Shown one piece after another: positions 1 through 5,052 of a stretch of 5,052 nucleotides of DNA; position 1 is the stretch's first letter; the number at the start of each line of letters is the position of its first letter. This DNA is from Burkholderiales bacterium. GTDB lineage: Bacteria > Pseudomonadota > Gammaproteobacteria > Burkholderiales > Burkholderiaceae_C. Both the position numbers and the translations under genes were made by a program. Location of the stretch: NCBI GenBank assembly GCA_947448105.1, contig CANFNE010000187.1:1-5052 (forward strand). The letters run 5' to 3'. The notes below the pieces were generated by a model that was given only the letters and a program-made list of their open reading frames with translations, was not told the origin of the DNA and did not search any database.

Positions 1-21
1 AAACCGCGCAGCACGCGACGG
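1..21 (-). terminator. Possible thrS terminator, cut by the window edge
   Basis: Reading the minus strand, CCGTCGC and GCGCGG can pair as a six-base-pair GC-rich stem with one bulged T and a GTGCT loop. At least three Ts follow before the window ends. It begins 25 bases after the thrS stop codon, the right place for a rho-independent terminator. The U-tract cannot be seen in full, so it could also be a chance GC hairpin in a leader of the next gene. Confidence 0.3.
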
Positions 22-46
22 ACCAACTTCATCTTTGGAAACAACC

Positions 47-1960
47 TTAGACAAGGGATTTGTCAGCAATGTCGCTTTTGATTAGTTGCGCGAAGGCATC
101 TAGCGGCATTGCACCGAGGTCTTTACCTCCCCGGGCGCGCACTGCGACGGAACCAGCTGCCATCTCTTTGTCACCTACGACCAGCAGATAGGGCAGCTTC
201 TGCATCGAATGCTCGCGTATTTTATACGTAATTTTTTCGTTTTTAAGGTCTAGCTCCACCCTAAGCCCTTGATTTTGCAGCGTTTTGGCCACAGAACGGG
301 CGTAATCGGCCTGTGCGTCGGTGATATTGAGCACCGCGATTTGCACGGGCGCCAGCCAGGTCGGCAACGCGCCGGCGCTTTCCTCAATCAAAATTCCGAT
401 AAATCGCTCCAGGCTACCGACGATGGCGCGGTGCAGCATGACGGGGCGGTGGCGGGCACCGTCTTCACCCACGTATTCGGCGTCCAAGCGCTCGGTCATG
501 AAGAAATCGACCTGCATGGTGCCGCATTGCCACTGTCGGCCGATGGCGTCTTTCAGGGTGTATTCGATCTTGGGGCCATAAAACGCACCGTCGCCCTCCG
601 AAATTTCAAACTCGCAACCCGATGCGCGCAGGCTTTCCATGAGGGCGTGTTCGGCCTTGTCCCAGCTCTCGTCCGAGCCAATGCGTTTTTCGGGGCGCGT
701 GGCGACCTTGTAAATGATGTTCTTGAAACCAAAATCGGTGTAGACCTTTTGCAGCAGGGCGGTGTAATCCACGCACTCCTGCAGGATTTGGTCTTCGGTA
801 CAGAAAATGTGGCCATCGTCCTGCGTAAAGCCGCGCACGCGCATGATGCCGTGCAAGCCGCCCGAGGGTTCGTTGCGGTGGCATTGGCCAAATTCACCGT
901 AACGCAGCGGCAGATCACGGTAGCTTTTGATGCCTTGCTTGAAGATCAGGATGTGGCCGGGGCAGTTCATCGGCTTTAAGGCGTATTCGCGCTTTTCAGA
1001 CTCGGTAACGAACATGTTTTCGCGGTACTTGTCCCAGTGGCCGGTTTTCTCCCACAGGCCTTTGTCGATGATTTGCGGACCTTTGACTTCCAGGTAGCCG
1101 TTGTCTTGGTACACGCGGCGCATGTACTGCTCGACGCCCTGCCACAGCGTCCAGCCCTTGGGGTGCCAGAACACCAAACCAGGGGCGTGGTCATCAATGT
1201 GGAACAAATCGAGCTCGCGCCCAAGTTTGCGGTGGTCGCGTTTTTCAGCCTCTTCGAGCATGGTCAGGTGCTGTTGCAGCTCGTCTTTGGTGGCCCAGGC
1301 GGTACCGTAAATGCGCTGGAGCATCTCGTTTTTGTGGTCGCCGCGCCAGTAGGCGCCGGCCAGCTTCATGAGCTTGAAGAATTTGAGCTTGCCGGTGCTG
1401 GGCACGTGGGGGCCGCGGCACAGGTCTTCAAAATCACCTTCGCGGTACAGGGACACTTCCTGATCGGCGGGAATGCTCTCAATGATCTCGGCCTTGTAAT
1501 GCTCGCCCAGGCTTTTGAAATAGGCCACGGCCTCGTCACGCGGCAGCACGCGACGCGTAACGGGTTCGTCCTTGGCGGCGAGCTCGGTCATTTTTTTCTC
1601 AATCAGCGCCAAGTCGTCGGGCGTGAAGGGGCGCTTGTAGGAAAAGTCGTAGAAAAACCCGTGCTCGATGACCGGGCCGATGGTGACCTGGGCGTCGTGG
1701 AACAGGCTTTTCACCGCGTAGGCCAACAAATGCGCGGTGGAGTGGCGAATCACTTCCAGTCCGTCGGCGTCTTTGGCGGTAATGATGGACAAGGCGCTAT
1801 TGGCGCTGATGGTGTGGCTGGTATCCACTACCACGCCGGCAATCTTGCCGGCGAGTGCCGCTTTGGCCAGACCGGCGCCAATCGATGCTGCCACCTCGGC
1901 CACGGTGACGGGGCCGGGAAATTCGCGCAGAGAGCCGTCGGGAAGTGTGATCTGAACCAT
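47..1960 (-). CDS. thrS: Threonyl-tRNA synthetase
   Basis: This class II aminoacyl-tRNA synthetase charges tRNA-Thr with threonine in the cytoplasm and edits mischarged serine. The 637-residue product matches the usual bacterial length (E. coli 642). An N-terminal TGS domain (VQITLPDGS, about 1-60) is followed by the editing domain, with HSTAH giving His73 and His77 and CRGPH giving Cys181 and His185. The catalytic core (about 240-530) has the zinc ligands Cys333 (MNCPGH), His384 (DDGHIF) and His510 (MLHRAI). It also has the motif 2 arginine (CHRNEPSG, Arg362) and the motif 3 arginine (SLERFIG, Arg519). The anticodon-binding domain runs from about 535 to the end. I chose the ATG at 1960 because residue numbers then match E. 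coli almost exactly; the ATG at 1966 (adding Met-Thr) is equally possible. Neither has a Shine-Dalgarno sequence, because a terminator hairpin lies directly upstream. The usual partner infC is not visible downstream. Confidence 0.97.
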   Translation of the reverse strand: MVQITLPDGSLREFPGPVTVAEVAASIGAGLAKAALAGKIAGVVVDTSHTISANSALSIITAKDADGLEVIRHSTAHLLAYAVKSLFHDAQVTIGPVIEHGFFYDFSYKRPFTPDDLALIEKKMTELAAKDEPVTRRVLPRDEAVAYFKSLGEHYKAEIIESIPADQEVSLYREGDFEDLCRGPHVPSTGKLKFFKLMKLAGAYWRGDHKNEMLQRIYGTAWATKDELQQHLTMLEEAEKRDHRKLGRELDLFHIDDHAPGLVFWHPKGWTLWQGVEQYMRRVYQDNGYLEVKGPQIIDKGLWEKTGHWDKYRENMFVTESEKREYALKPMNCPGHILIFKQGIKSYRDLPLRYGEFGQCHRNEPSGGLHGIMRVRGFTQDDGHIFCTEDQILQECVDYTALLQKVYTDFGFKNIIYKVATRPEKRIGSDESWDKAEHALMESLRASGCEFEISEGDGAFYGPKIEYTLKDAIGRQWQCGTMQVDFFMTERLDAEYVGEDGARHRPVMLHRAIVGSLERFIGILIEESAGALPTWLAPVQIAVLNITDAQADYARSVAKTLQNQGLRVELDLKNEKITYKIREHSMQKLPYLLVVGDKEMAAGSVAVRARGGKDLGAMPLDAFAQLIKSDIADKSLV

Positions 1961-1971
1961 GGTCATAAAGC

Positions 1972-1997
1972 AAAAAAGCGCGGCAGGTGCCGCGCTT
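1972..1997 (-). terminator. Rho-independent terminator between aceA and thrS
   Basis: On the minus strand AAGCGCGGCA pairs perfectly with TGCCGCGCTT across a CC centre (in practice about nine base pairs with a CACC or ACCT loop). Six Ts follow, two of them shared with the stem end. It starts 54 bases after the aceA stop and is a textbook intrinsic terminator for aceA. Its last T is only five bases before the first possible thrS ATG. thrS transcripts from any promoter upstream of it must therefore read through it, which makes it a candidate attenuator as well. Confidence 0.85.
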
Positions 1998-2016
1998 GAG
2001 GTGGGTTGAAACGCGA

Positions 2017-2034
2017 GCCAGATTTTACGCTGGC
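2017..2034 (-). other. Small hairpin in the thrS leader
   Basis: On the minus strand GCCAG and CTGGC form a five-base-pair stem around the eight-base loop CGTAAAAT. It lies between the aceA stop codon and the terminator. The loop opens with CGU, the anticodon of one tRNA-Thr. In E. coli, ThrRS represses its own translation by binding a leader hairpin that mimics tRNA-Thr. The parallel here is only suggestive, because the loop is not a seven-base anticodon loop and the stem is short. Part of the sequence also serves as a possible -10 element. Confidence 0.3.
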
Positions 2035-2047
2035 CCGGCGCTGTCAA
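2022..2047 (-). promoter_or_regulatory. Weak promoter candidate for thrS
   Basis: A perfect -35 hexamer TTGACA (2047-2042) starts three bases past the aceA stop and is followed by TAAAAT (2027-2022). The spacer is only 14 bases, short of the preferred 16 to 18, so this would be a poor sigma70 promoter as drawn. It is the only candidate in the 90-base gap. A transcript from it would start near 2015 and run through the terminator before reaching thrS. The true thrS promoter could instead be further up, inside aceA. Confidence 0.3.
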
Positions 2048-2050
2048 TTT

Positions 2051-3370
2051 TCAGTGGAACTGCTCTTCTTCGGTTGAGCCGGTCAGCGCGGTCACGCTGG
2101 ACTTGCCGCCTTGGATGACGGTGGTGACTTCGTCAAAGTAGCCGGTTCCCACTTCTTGCTGGTGGCTCACGAAGGTGTAACCACGGTCGCGGGCGGCAAA
2201 TTCGGGTTCTTGTACTTTTTCCACGTAAGCGGTCATGCCGCGTGCCACGTAGTCTTGCGCCAAGTCAAACATGTTGTACCACATGGAGTGGATGCCAGCC
2301 AAGGTGATGAACTGGTACTTGTAACCCATGGCGCCGAGCTCGCGCTGGAACTTGGCGATGGTGGCGTCGTCCAGGTTTTTCTTCCAGTTAAACGATGGCG
2401 AGCAGTTGTAGGCCAGCATTTTGCCGGGGTGTTTGGCGTGCACGGCATCGGCAAATTTCTTGGCGAATTCCAGATCAGGCGTGCCGGTTTCGCACCACAC
2501 CAGGTCGGCGTATTCGGCGTAGGCCACGGCGCGGGAAATGGCCTGGTCAATGCCCTTGTGGGTTTTGTAAAAGCCTTCGGCGGTGCGCTCACCGGTCAGG
2601 AAAGGCTTGTCGTTGTCGTCGTAATCGCTGGTCAAGAGGTCAGCGGCTTCGGCGTCGGTGCGGGCAATCACCAGCGTGGGCACGCCACAGACGTCGGCGG
2701 CCATGCGCGCCGCGATCAGCTTTTGGCAGGCTTCGGCGGTGGGCACCAGCACTTTGCCGCCCATGTGGCCGCATTTTTTGACGGAGGCGAGTTGGTCTTC
2801 CCAATGCACGCCAGCGGCTCCTGCCTTGATCATGGCCTTCATCAACTCAAAAGCGTTCAGGACGCCGCCAAAACCGGCTTCGGCATCGGCCACGATGGGC
2901 GCGAAGTTGTCGATATAGCCCTTGTCGCCCGCGTCAATGCCTTTGGAATGCTGGATTTCGTCGGCACGGCGGAAGGTGTTGTTGATGCGCTCGACCACGG
3001 TTGGCACCGAATCCACGGGGTACAGCGACTGGTCGGGGTACATCGAGGCGTAAGAGTTGTTGTCGGCCGCGACTTGCCAGCCCGACAGGTAAATGGCTTT
3101 GACGCCGGCCTTGACTTGCTGCATGGCCTGGCCGCCGGTGAGCGCGCCCAGGCAATTGACGTAGGGCTCGGTGTTGACCAGGTTCCACAGCTTTTCGGCA
3201 CCGCGGCGGGCCAGGGTGTGCTCGATGGGGAAAGACCCACGCAGGCGAACGACGTCAGCGGCAGAGTAACCGCGCGTAATGCCTTTCCAACGGGGGTTGG
3301 TGGCCCAGTCTTTTTCCAGGGCGGCAATTTGTTGCTCGCGGCTTGGTTGTGCGGTGAGGGATGGGGTCAT
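2051..3370 (-). CDS. aceA: Isocitrate lyase
   Basis: Isocitrate lyase splits isocitrate into glyoxylate and succinate, the first step of the glyoxylate shunt that lets cells grow on acetate or fatty acids. The 439-residue protein is close to E. coli AceA (434) and looks complete. Seen in it are the substrate-binding YLSGWQVAAD segment (Ser96-Gly97-Trp98) and the metal-binding aspartate in VADAEAGFGG (about Asp162). The family signature KKCGH carries the catalytic cysteine at 200, and NCSPSFNW (about 322-329) also lines the active site. The C-terminus ends in the characteristic GSTEEEQFH. The start at the ATG at 3370 is fixed by a GGAG seven bases upstream; an in-frame TTG at 3412 adds a 14-residue tail with no support. 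Neither malate synthase, aceK nor an IclR-type gene is adjacent. A strong terminator follows the stop. 2-Methylisocitrate lyase (prpB) is unlikely: it is much shorter. Confidence 0.97.
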   Translation of the reverse strand: MTPSLTAQPSREQQIAALEKDWATNPRWKGITRGYSAADVVRLRGSFPIEHTLARRGAEKLWNLVNTEPYVNCLGALTGGQAMQQVKAGVKAIYLSGWQVAADNNSYASMYPDQSLYPVDSVPTVVERINNTFRRADEIQHSKGIDAGDKGYIDNFAPIVADAEAGFGGVLNAFELMKAMIKAGAAGVHWEDQLASVKKCGHMGGKVLVPTAEACQKLIAARMAADVCGVPTLVIARTDAEAADLLTSDYDDNDKPFLTGERTAEGFYKTHKGIDQAISRAVAYAEYADLVWCETGTPDLEFAKKFADAVHAKHPGKMLAYNCSPSFNWKKNLDDATIAKFQRELGAMGYKYQFITLAGIHSMWYNMFDLAQDYVARGMTAYVEKVQEPEFAARDRGYTFVSHQQEVGTGYFDEVTTVIQGGKSSVTALTGSTEEEQFH

Positions 3371-3377
3371 GTGAACA

Positions 3378-3381
3378 CTCC
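3378..3381 (-). promoter_or_regulatory. aceA ribosome binding site
   Basis: GGAG on the minus strand sits seven bases before the ATG at 3370. This is ideal Shine-Dalgarno spacing and decides the start in favour of this ATG over the in-frame TTG at 3412. Confidence 0.85.
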
Positions 3382-3405
3382 AGAGTTGGTAAAACGTTTG
3401 CACCG

Positions 3406-3418
3406 CTTGCAATGCAAG
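3406..3418. promoter_or_regulatory. CTTGCAATGCAAG dyad in the aceA leader
   Basis: CTTGCA and TGCAAG are perfect inverted arms around one central base, 36 bases before the aceA ATG. A related TTTGCAATGCGAA lies at 3593-3605, upstream of the promoter. TTGCAA-type sites are known for RamB/PccR-family regulators of acetate and propionate genes in other bacteria, but no such link is shown here. Confidence 0.4.
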
Positions 3419-3438
3419 TACGGTGCCTAGGCGGGTAT

Positions 3439-3492
3439 TTTAGGTCTTATATAAGACTAAAGTCAGCTCTTGTGTCTTATATAAGACCTAAA
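3439..3492. promoter_or_regulatory. Twin-palindrome operator upstream of aceA
   Basis: The perfect 14-bp palindrome GTCTTATATAAGAC occurs twice, at 3444-3457 and 3474-3487, with centres exactly 30 bp apart (close to three helical turns). The similarity extends outward as a 19-bp inverted repeat: TTTAGGTCTTATATAAGAC at 3439-3457, with its reverse complement at 3474-3492. Two identical sites on the same face of the helix are typical of cooperative binding by a dimeric regulator. If the promoter at 3507-3535 is used, both lie just downstream of the start site, a repressor position. TATAAG inside each palindrome could alternatively be a -10 element. The regulator is not encoded in the window. A GntR-type factor is a guess from the AT-rich palindromic core. 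Confidence 0.75.
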
Positions 3493-3506
3493 TTTTCCTT
3501 AATAAA

Positions 3507-3535
3507 ATCATAGACTTGAGAGCTTCAATTCGCAA
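3507..3535 (-). promoter_or_regulatory. Probable sigma70 promoter of aceA
   Basis: On the minus strand TTGCGA (3535-3530, four of six matches to TTGACA) and TATGAT (3512-3507, five of six matches to TATAAT) are separated by exactly 17 bases. The predicted start site is near 3500, giving a leader of about 130 bases that contains both copies of the palindrome. It is the best promoter match in the region. Confidence 0.55.
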
Positions 3536-3556
3536 TATGGAATATGTATCGCAAGA

Positions 3557-3612
3557 TGCAAAATCAACAAGCACCACTGGAACCCGCTGTATTTTGCAAT
3601 GCGAAAATTCGC
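3557..3612. promoter_or_regulatory. Inverted repeats upstream of the aceA promoter
   Basis: TGCAAAAT (3557-3564) and ATTTTGCA (3591-3598) are perfect eight-base inverted arms 26 bases apart. Directly beside them GCGAA and TTCGC form a dyad around AA (3601-3612). They fall roughly 57 to 112 bases upstream of the predicted aceA start site, a usual place for an activator. The binding protein is unknown, and short AT-rich repeats can arise by chance. Confidence 0.3.
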
Positions 3613-3622
3613 TGTGCATTCC

Positions 3623-3645
3623 AAAAGGCGCCATCGCCCCTGGCG
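3623..3645 (-). terminator. Weak terminator candidate after the GS gene
   Basis: On the minus strand CGCCA and TGGCG pair around a seven-base loop, followed by CC and four Ts, about 60 bases past the GS stop codon. The stem is only five base pairs and the T run is short. It may be a weak terminator, or GS transcripts may run on into the aceA leader. Confidence 0.3.
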
Positions 3646-3703
3646 GCGCACTCTGCGGGTGCGAAGAATCGCTGGCGCGCGGCGACCGTGCGCGACCCTG
3701 TCC

Positions 3704-4975
3704 CTAAAACGCGTCAGCGTACCGCGCCAGTTCCCAGGGCGAAACCTGCTGTTGGTATGCGTCCCACTCTGCTCGTTTGAGCGACAGGAACTGCTTGCAA
3801 AAGGCATCGCCGAGCCCAGCGCACAGCGCAGTGTCTTGTTCGAGCGCTGCCAAGGCATCGCACAAGTCGCGTGGCAAACGCTCGGGCATGGCGGCGCCTC
3901 GGGCGAAGCGCTCGTACAGGTCTTCGTCGCAAGGCGTGGGGGCAGCCAGCACCCGGTCTATTCCGTCTATACCGGCCAACAGCGTTGCGGCCAGTGCGGC
4001 ATACACATTGCAGGAGGCGTCGGGCAAACGCCATTCCAACCGCCCGGCAACCGTGCGCACCAGGCAAGTGCGATTGTTGTCTCCATACGCTTTCCAAACC
4101 GGTGACCAGGTAGTGCCCGAGGCGCTGTGGCTCAGCGCCAAACGCTTGTAACTGTTAACCGTGGGTGCGCACAGCGCACTCAGGGCGTCGGCGTGGTCCA
4201 GCAAGCCGGCGGCGAACTGGTGGCCCGCCGCGCTCAAACCCAAGCCGCCAGAAGGATCGGCAAATACCGCCCGTCCGTCAGCGTCCGTAATGCTCAGGTG
4301 GAAATGCAAACCGCTGCCCGGCGCATACGCCAGCGGCTTGGCCATGGCGCTAAACACCATGCCGTGCTTTTGCGCAATGGCGTGCGCGGTCAGCTTGAAC
4401 AGCAGGTAGCGGTCGGTCGCTGCCAGCGCATCGTCAAACTTGTAGTTAATTTCGTACTGGCCGCAGGCGTCTTCGTGGTCGATTTGCTGCAGGTCAAAAC
4501 CCAGGGCCGTCAGCGTGGAGCGCATGTCGTCCAAAAAAGCTTGGTTGCGGTGGATGGCCTTGAGGTCGTACGAGGGTTTATCAAGCTGGTCGGCCCCGTC
4601 CGCCACCTGCCAGGCACCATCAGTTCCCTGGCGAAGCAAGAAAAATTCGGGCTCGATACCAACCCACAGCGTCCAGCCGCGCGCCTGAATGCGTGCAATA
4701 GCGGCCTGCAAGAGTTGGCGGGAACAAGTGTCCAGCGCCTGCCCACCCGCAAAACCATCGGCCACCGCATGCGCCACGCCAGGCATAAATGGCAGCGGCC
4801 GCAAACTGGCGAGTTGCACGCGGGCGTAGTACTCGCTGCGCGCTCCAAAACGCAGCAGGCCAGTACCCCAGATGCTACTTGCGTACTCAGGCAAGGCGCT
4901 GTTGCCGATATGGGTGATTTGATCCGGTTCATCCAAGAGCGCGTGGCGCGCTACAAGCGGCCTCACAGTATTCAA
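3704..4975 (-). CDS. Glutamine synthetase-family ligase (type III/GlnT-like), odd N-terminus
   Basis: Enzymes of this fold use ATP to join ammonia or an amine to the gamma-carboxyl of glutamate. Counting from the TTG at 4975 (423 residues), the catalytic domain is whole. Metal-binding glutamates are in GIEPEFF (108 and 110) and in HEDACGQYE (168 and 175). The histidine of GSGLHFHLS is His224, and arginines lie in NNRTCLVR (302 and 307) and RLEWRLPD (316). The C-terminus is complete. GS-like sequence begins only near SSIWGTGL (residue 33), the middle of the usual beta-grasp domain. The preceding residues do not look like GS and are antisense to an acyl-CoA synthetase-like fragment. No ATG precedes the conserved part in frame; the frame is open to the window end, so the gene may start beyond it or be truncated. 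The precise substrate is unknown: glutamine, gamma-glutamylpolyamine and N-methylglutamate-type reactions all occur among relatives. Confidence 0.85.
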   Translation of the reverse strand: MNTVRPLVARHALLDEPDQITHIGNSALPEYASSIWGTGLLRFGARSEYYARVQLASLRPLPFMPGVAHAVADGFAGGQALDTCSRQLLQAAIARIQARGWTLWVGIEPEFFLLRQGTDGAWQVADGADQLDKPSYDLKAIHRNQAFLDDMRSTLTALGFDLQQIDHEDACGQYEINYKFDDALAATDRYLLFKLTAHAIAQKHGMVFSAMAKPLAYAPGSGLHFHLSITDADGRAVFADPSGGLGLSAAGHQFAAGLLDHADALSALCAPTVNSYKRLALSHSASGTTWSPVWKAYGDNNRTCLVRTVAGRLEWRLPDASCNVYAALAATLLAGIDGIDRVLAAPTPCDEDLYERFARGAAMPERLPRDLCDALAALEQDTALCAGLGDAFCKQFLSLKRAEWDAYQQQVSPWELARYADAF

Positions 4976-5008
4976 GTGCCGAGCAGTCTGGCTGACAGGG
5001 TGGCCTAG
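4916..5008 (+). pseudogene. Remnant of an acyl-CoA synthetase C-terminus
   Basis: The plus strand reads DLIRFIQERVARYKRPHSI from 4916 to 4972. This closely fits the C-terminal subdomain of AMP-binding acyl-CoA synthetases, where LI-F--ER-A-YK-P--I is typical and is normally followed by a proline-rich turn and a GK motif with the catalytic lysine. Here the likeness fades after about 4990 and a TAG stop comes at 5006-5008 before any GK motif, so the fragment cannot be functional. To the left the likeness stops near 4910, where GS coding sequence on the opposite strand takes over. It looks like a scrap left by a rearrangement. Chance resemblance of an antisense frame is the alternative, though many family positions match. 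Confidence 0.45.
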
Positions 5009-5052
5009 AACCGGCCATTGTCCAAAAACTCCTTCTGCAATAACGCTAACGG

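Larger units (their letters stand above)
3371..3703. other. aceA control region (333 bases without a gene)
   Basis: This stretch lies between the GS stop codon and the aceA start. From the aceA end it holds the ribosome binding site, a CTTGCAATGCAAG dyad, the double palindrome, a sigma70-like promoter and two further dyads (described separately). A weak hairpin lies near the GS stop. The part from about 3430 to 3600 is clearly more AT-rich than the coding sequence around it, as expected of a promoter region. No reading frame here resembles a known protein on either strand. Confidence 0.8.

Noticed and set aside
1..32. Possible gene start (ATG at 32, minus strand, reading MKLVRRVLRG)
   Set aside because: Only ten codons are visible, the AAGG upstream is poorly spaced, and the same bases form a terminator-like hairpin.
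1037..1999. Long plus-strand frame (320 codons) opposite thrS
   Set aside because: It is antisense to a clearly coding, conserved gene and has no recognisable domain.
1961..2047. N-terminal extension of ThrS from the TTG at 2047
   Set aside because: The extra 29 residues read through the terminator hairpin, start inside the -35-like TTGACA with no ribosome binding site, and precede a well-aligned standard ThrRS start.
2111..3430. Long plus-strand frame (439 codons) opposite aceA
   Set aside because: It is the antisense of isocitrate lyase, in a GC-rich gene where such frames stay open. Its sequence is rich in Gly, Val and His and resembles no known protein.
3474..3487. The palindromes as mobile-element ends or attachment sites
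   Set aside because: There is no transposase, no target duplication and no cargo between them. Their place next to a promoter fits operators better.
3508..3858. Minus-strand frame of 116 codons overlapping the GS 3' end and running into the aceA promoter
   Set aside because: It is out of frame with GS, covers the conserved GS C-terminus and the aceA -10 element, and has no recognisable sequence.
4127..5008. Plus-strand frame of 293 codons opposite GS, taken as a whole gene
   Set aside because: Most of it is antisense to the conserved GS catalytic domain. Only its last 25 to 30 codons resemble a real family (acyl-CoA synthetase), and those are listed as a remnant.

Overview
The window carries three protein-coding genes, all on the minus strand. 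In transcription order they are a glutamine synthetase-family ligase (3704-4975), isocitrate lyase aceA (2051-3370) and threonyl-tRNA synthetase thrS (47-1960). The high-GC coding sequence and the character of the AceA, ThrS and GS proteins suggest a betaproteobacterium of the order Burkholderiales, probably Comamonadaceae (Rhodoferax or Polaromonas-like). That placement is inferred from protein style, not from a database search.

Right part (about 3704-5052): the GS-like gene has an intact catalytic domain, but its 5' end does not look like a GS. On the opposite strand at 4916-4990, the same DNA reads as the C-terminal tail of an acyl-CoA synthetase. This suggests a rearrangement that replaced or interrupted the start of the GS gene. 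The GS frame stays open to the right edge of the window.

Middle (3371-3703): a 333-base control region precedes aceA. It holds a credible sigma70 promoter, two identical copies of the 14-bp perfect palindrome GTCTTATATAAGAC arranged as part of a 54-bp dyad, and two related TTGCAATGC sites on either side of the promoter. This is the most structured noncoding part of the window and probably controls the glyoxylate shunt gene by carbon source. aceA then has a good ribosome binding site and looks complete, but neither malate synthase nor a regulator gene lies next to it.

Left part (1-2050): only 90 bases separate the aceA stop from the thrS start. They contain a -35-like TTGACA and a hairpin with CGU in its loop. 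They also contain a near-perfect rho-independent terminator whose U-tract ends five bases before the first thrS ATG, with no Shine-Dalgarno sequence in between. This gap either just terminates aceA or doubles as an attenuator or translational control element for thrS. thrS is full length with all catalytic, zinc and editing residues. infC, its usual downstream partner, is not recognisable in the 46 bases left at the window edge, where a hairpin followed by Us begins instead.

The three genes serve different processes (nitrogen or amine ligation, acetate/fatty-acid carbon assimilation, translation) and are probably not one operon. No tRNA, rRNA, CRISPR, insertion sequence or phage feature was seen.
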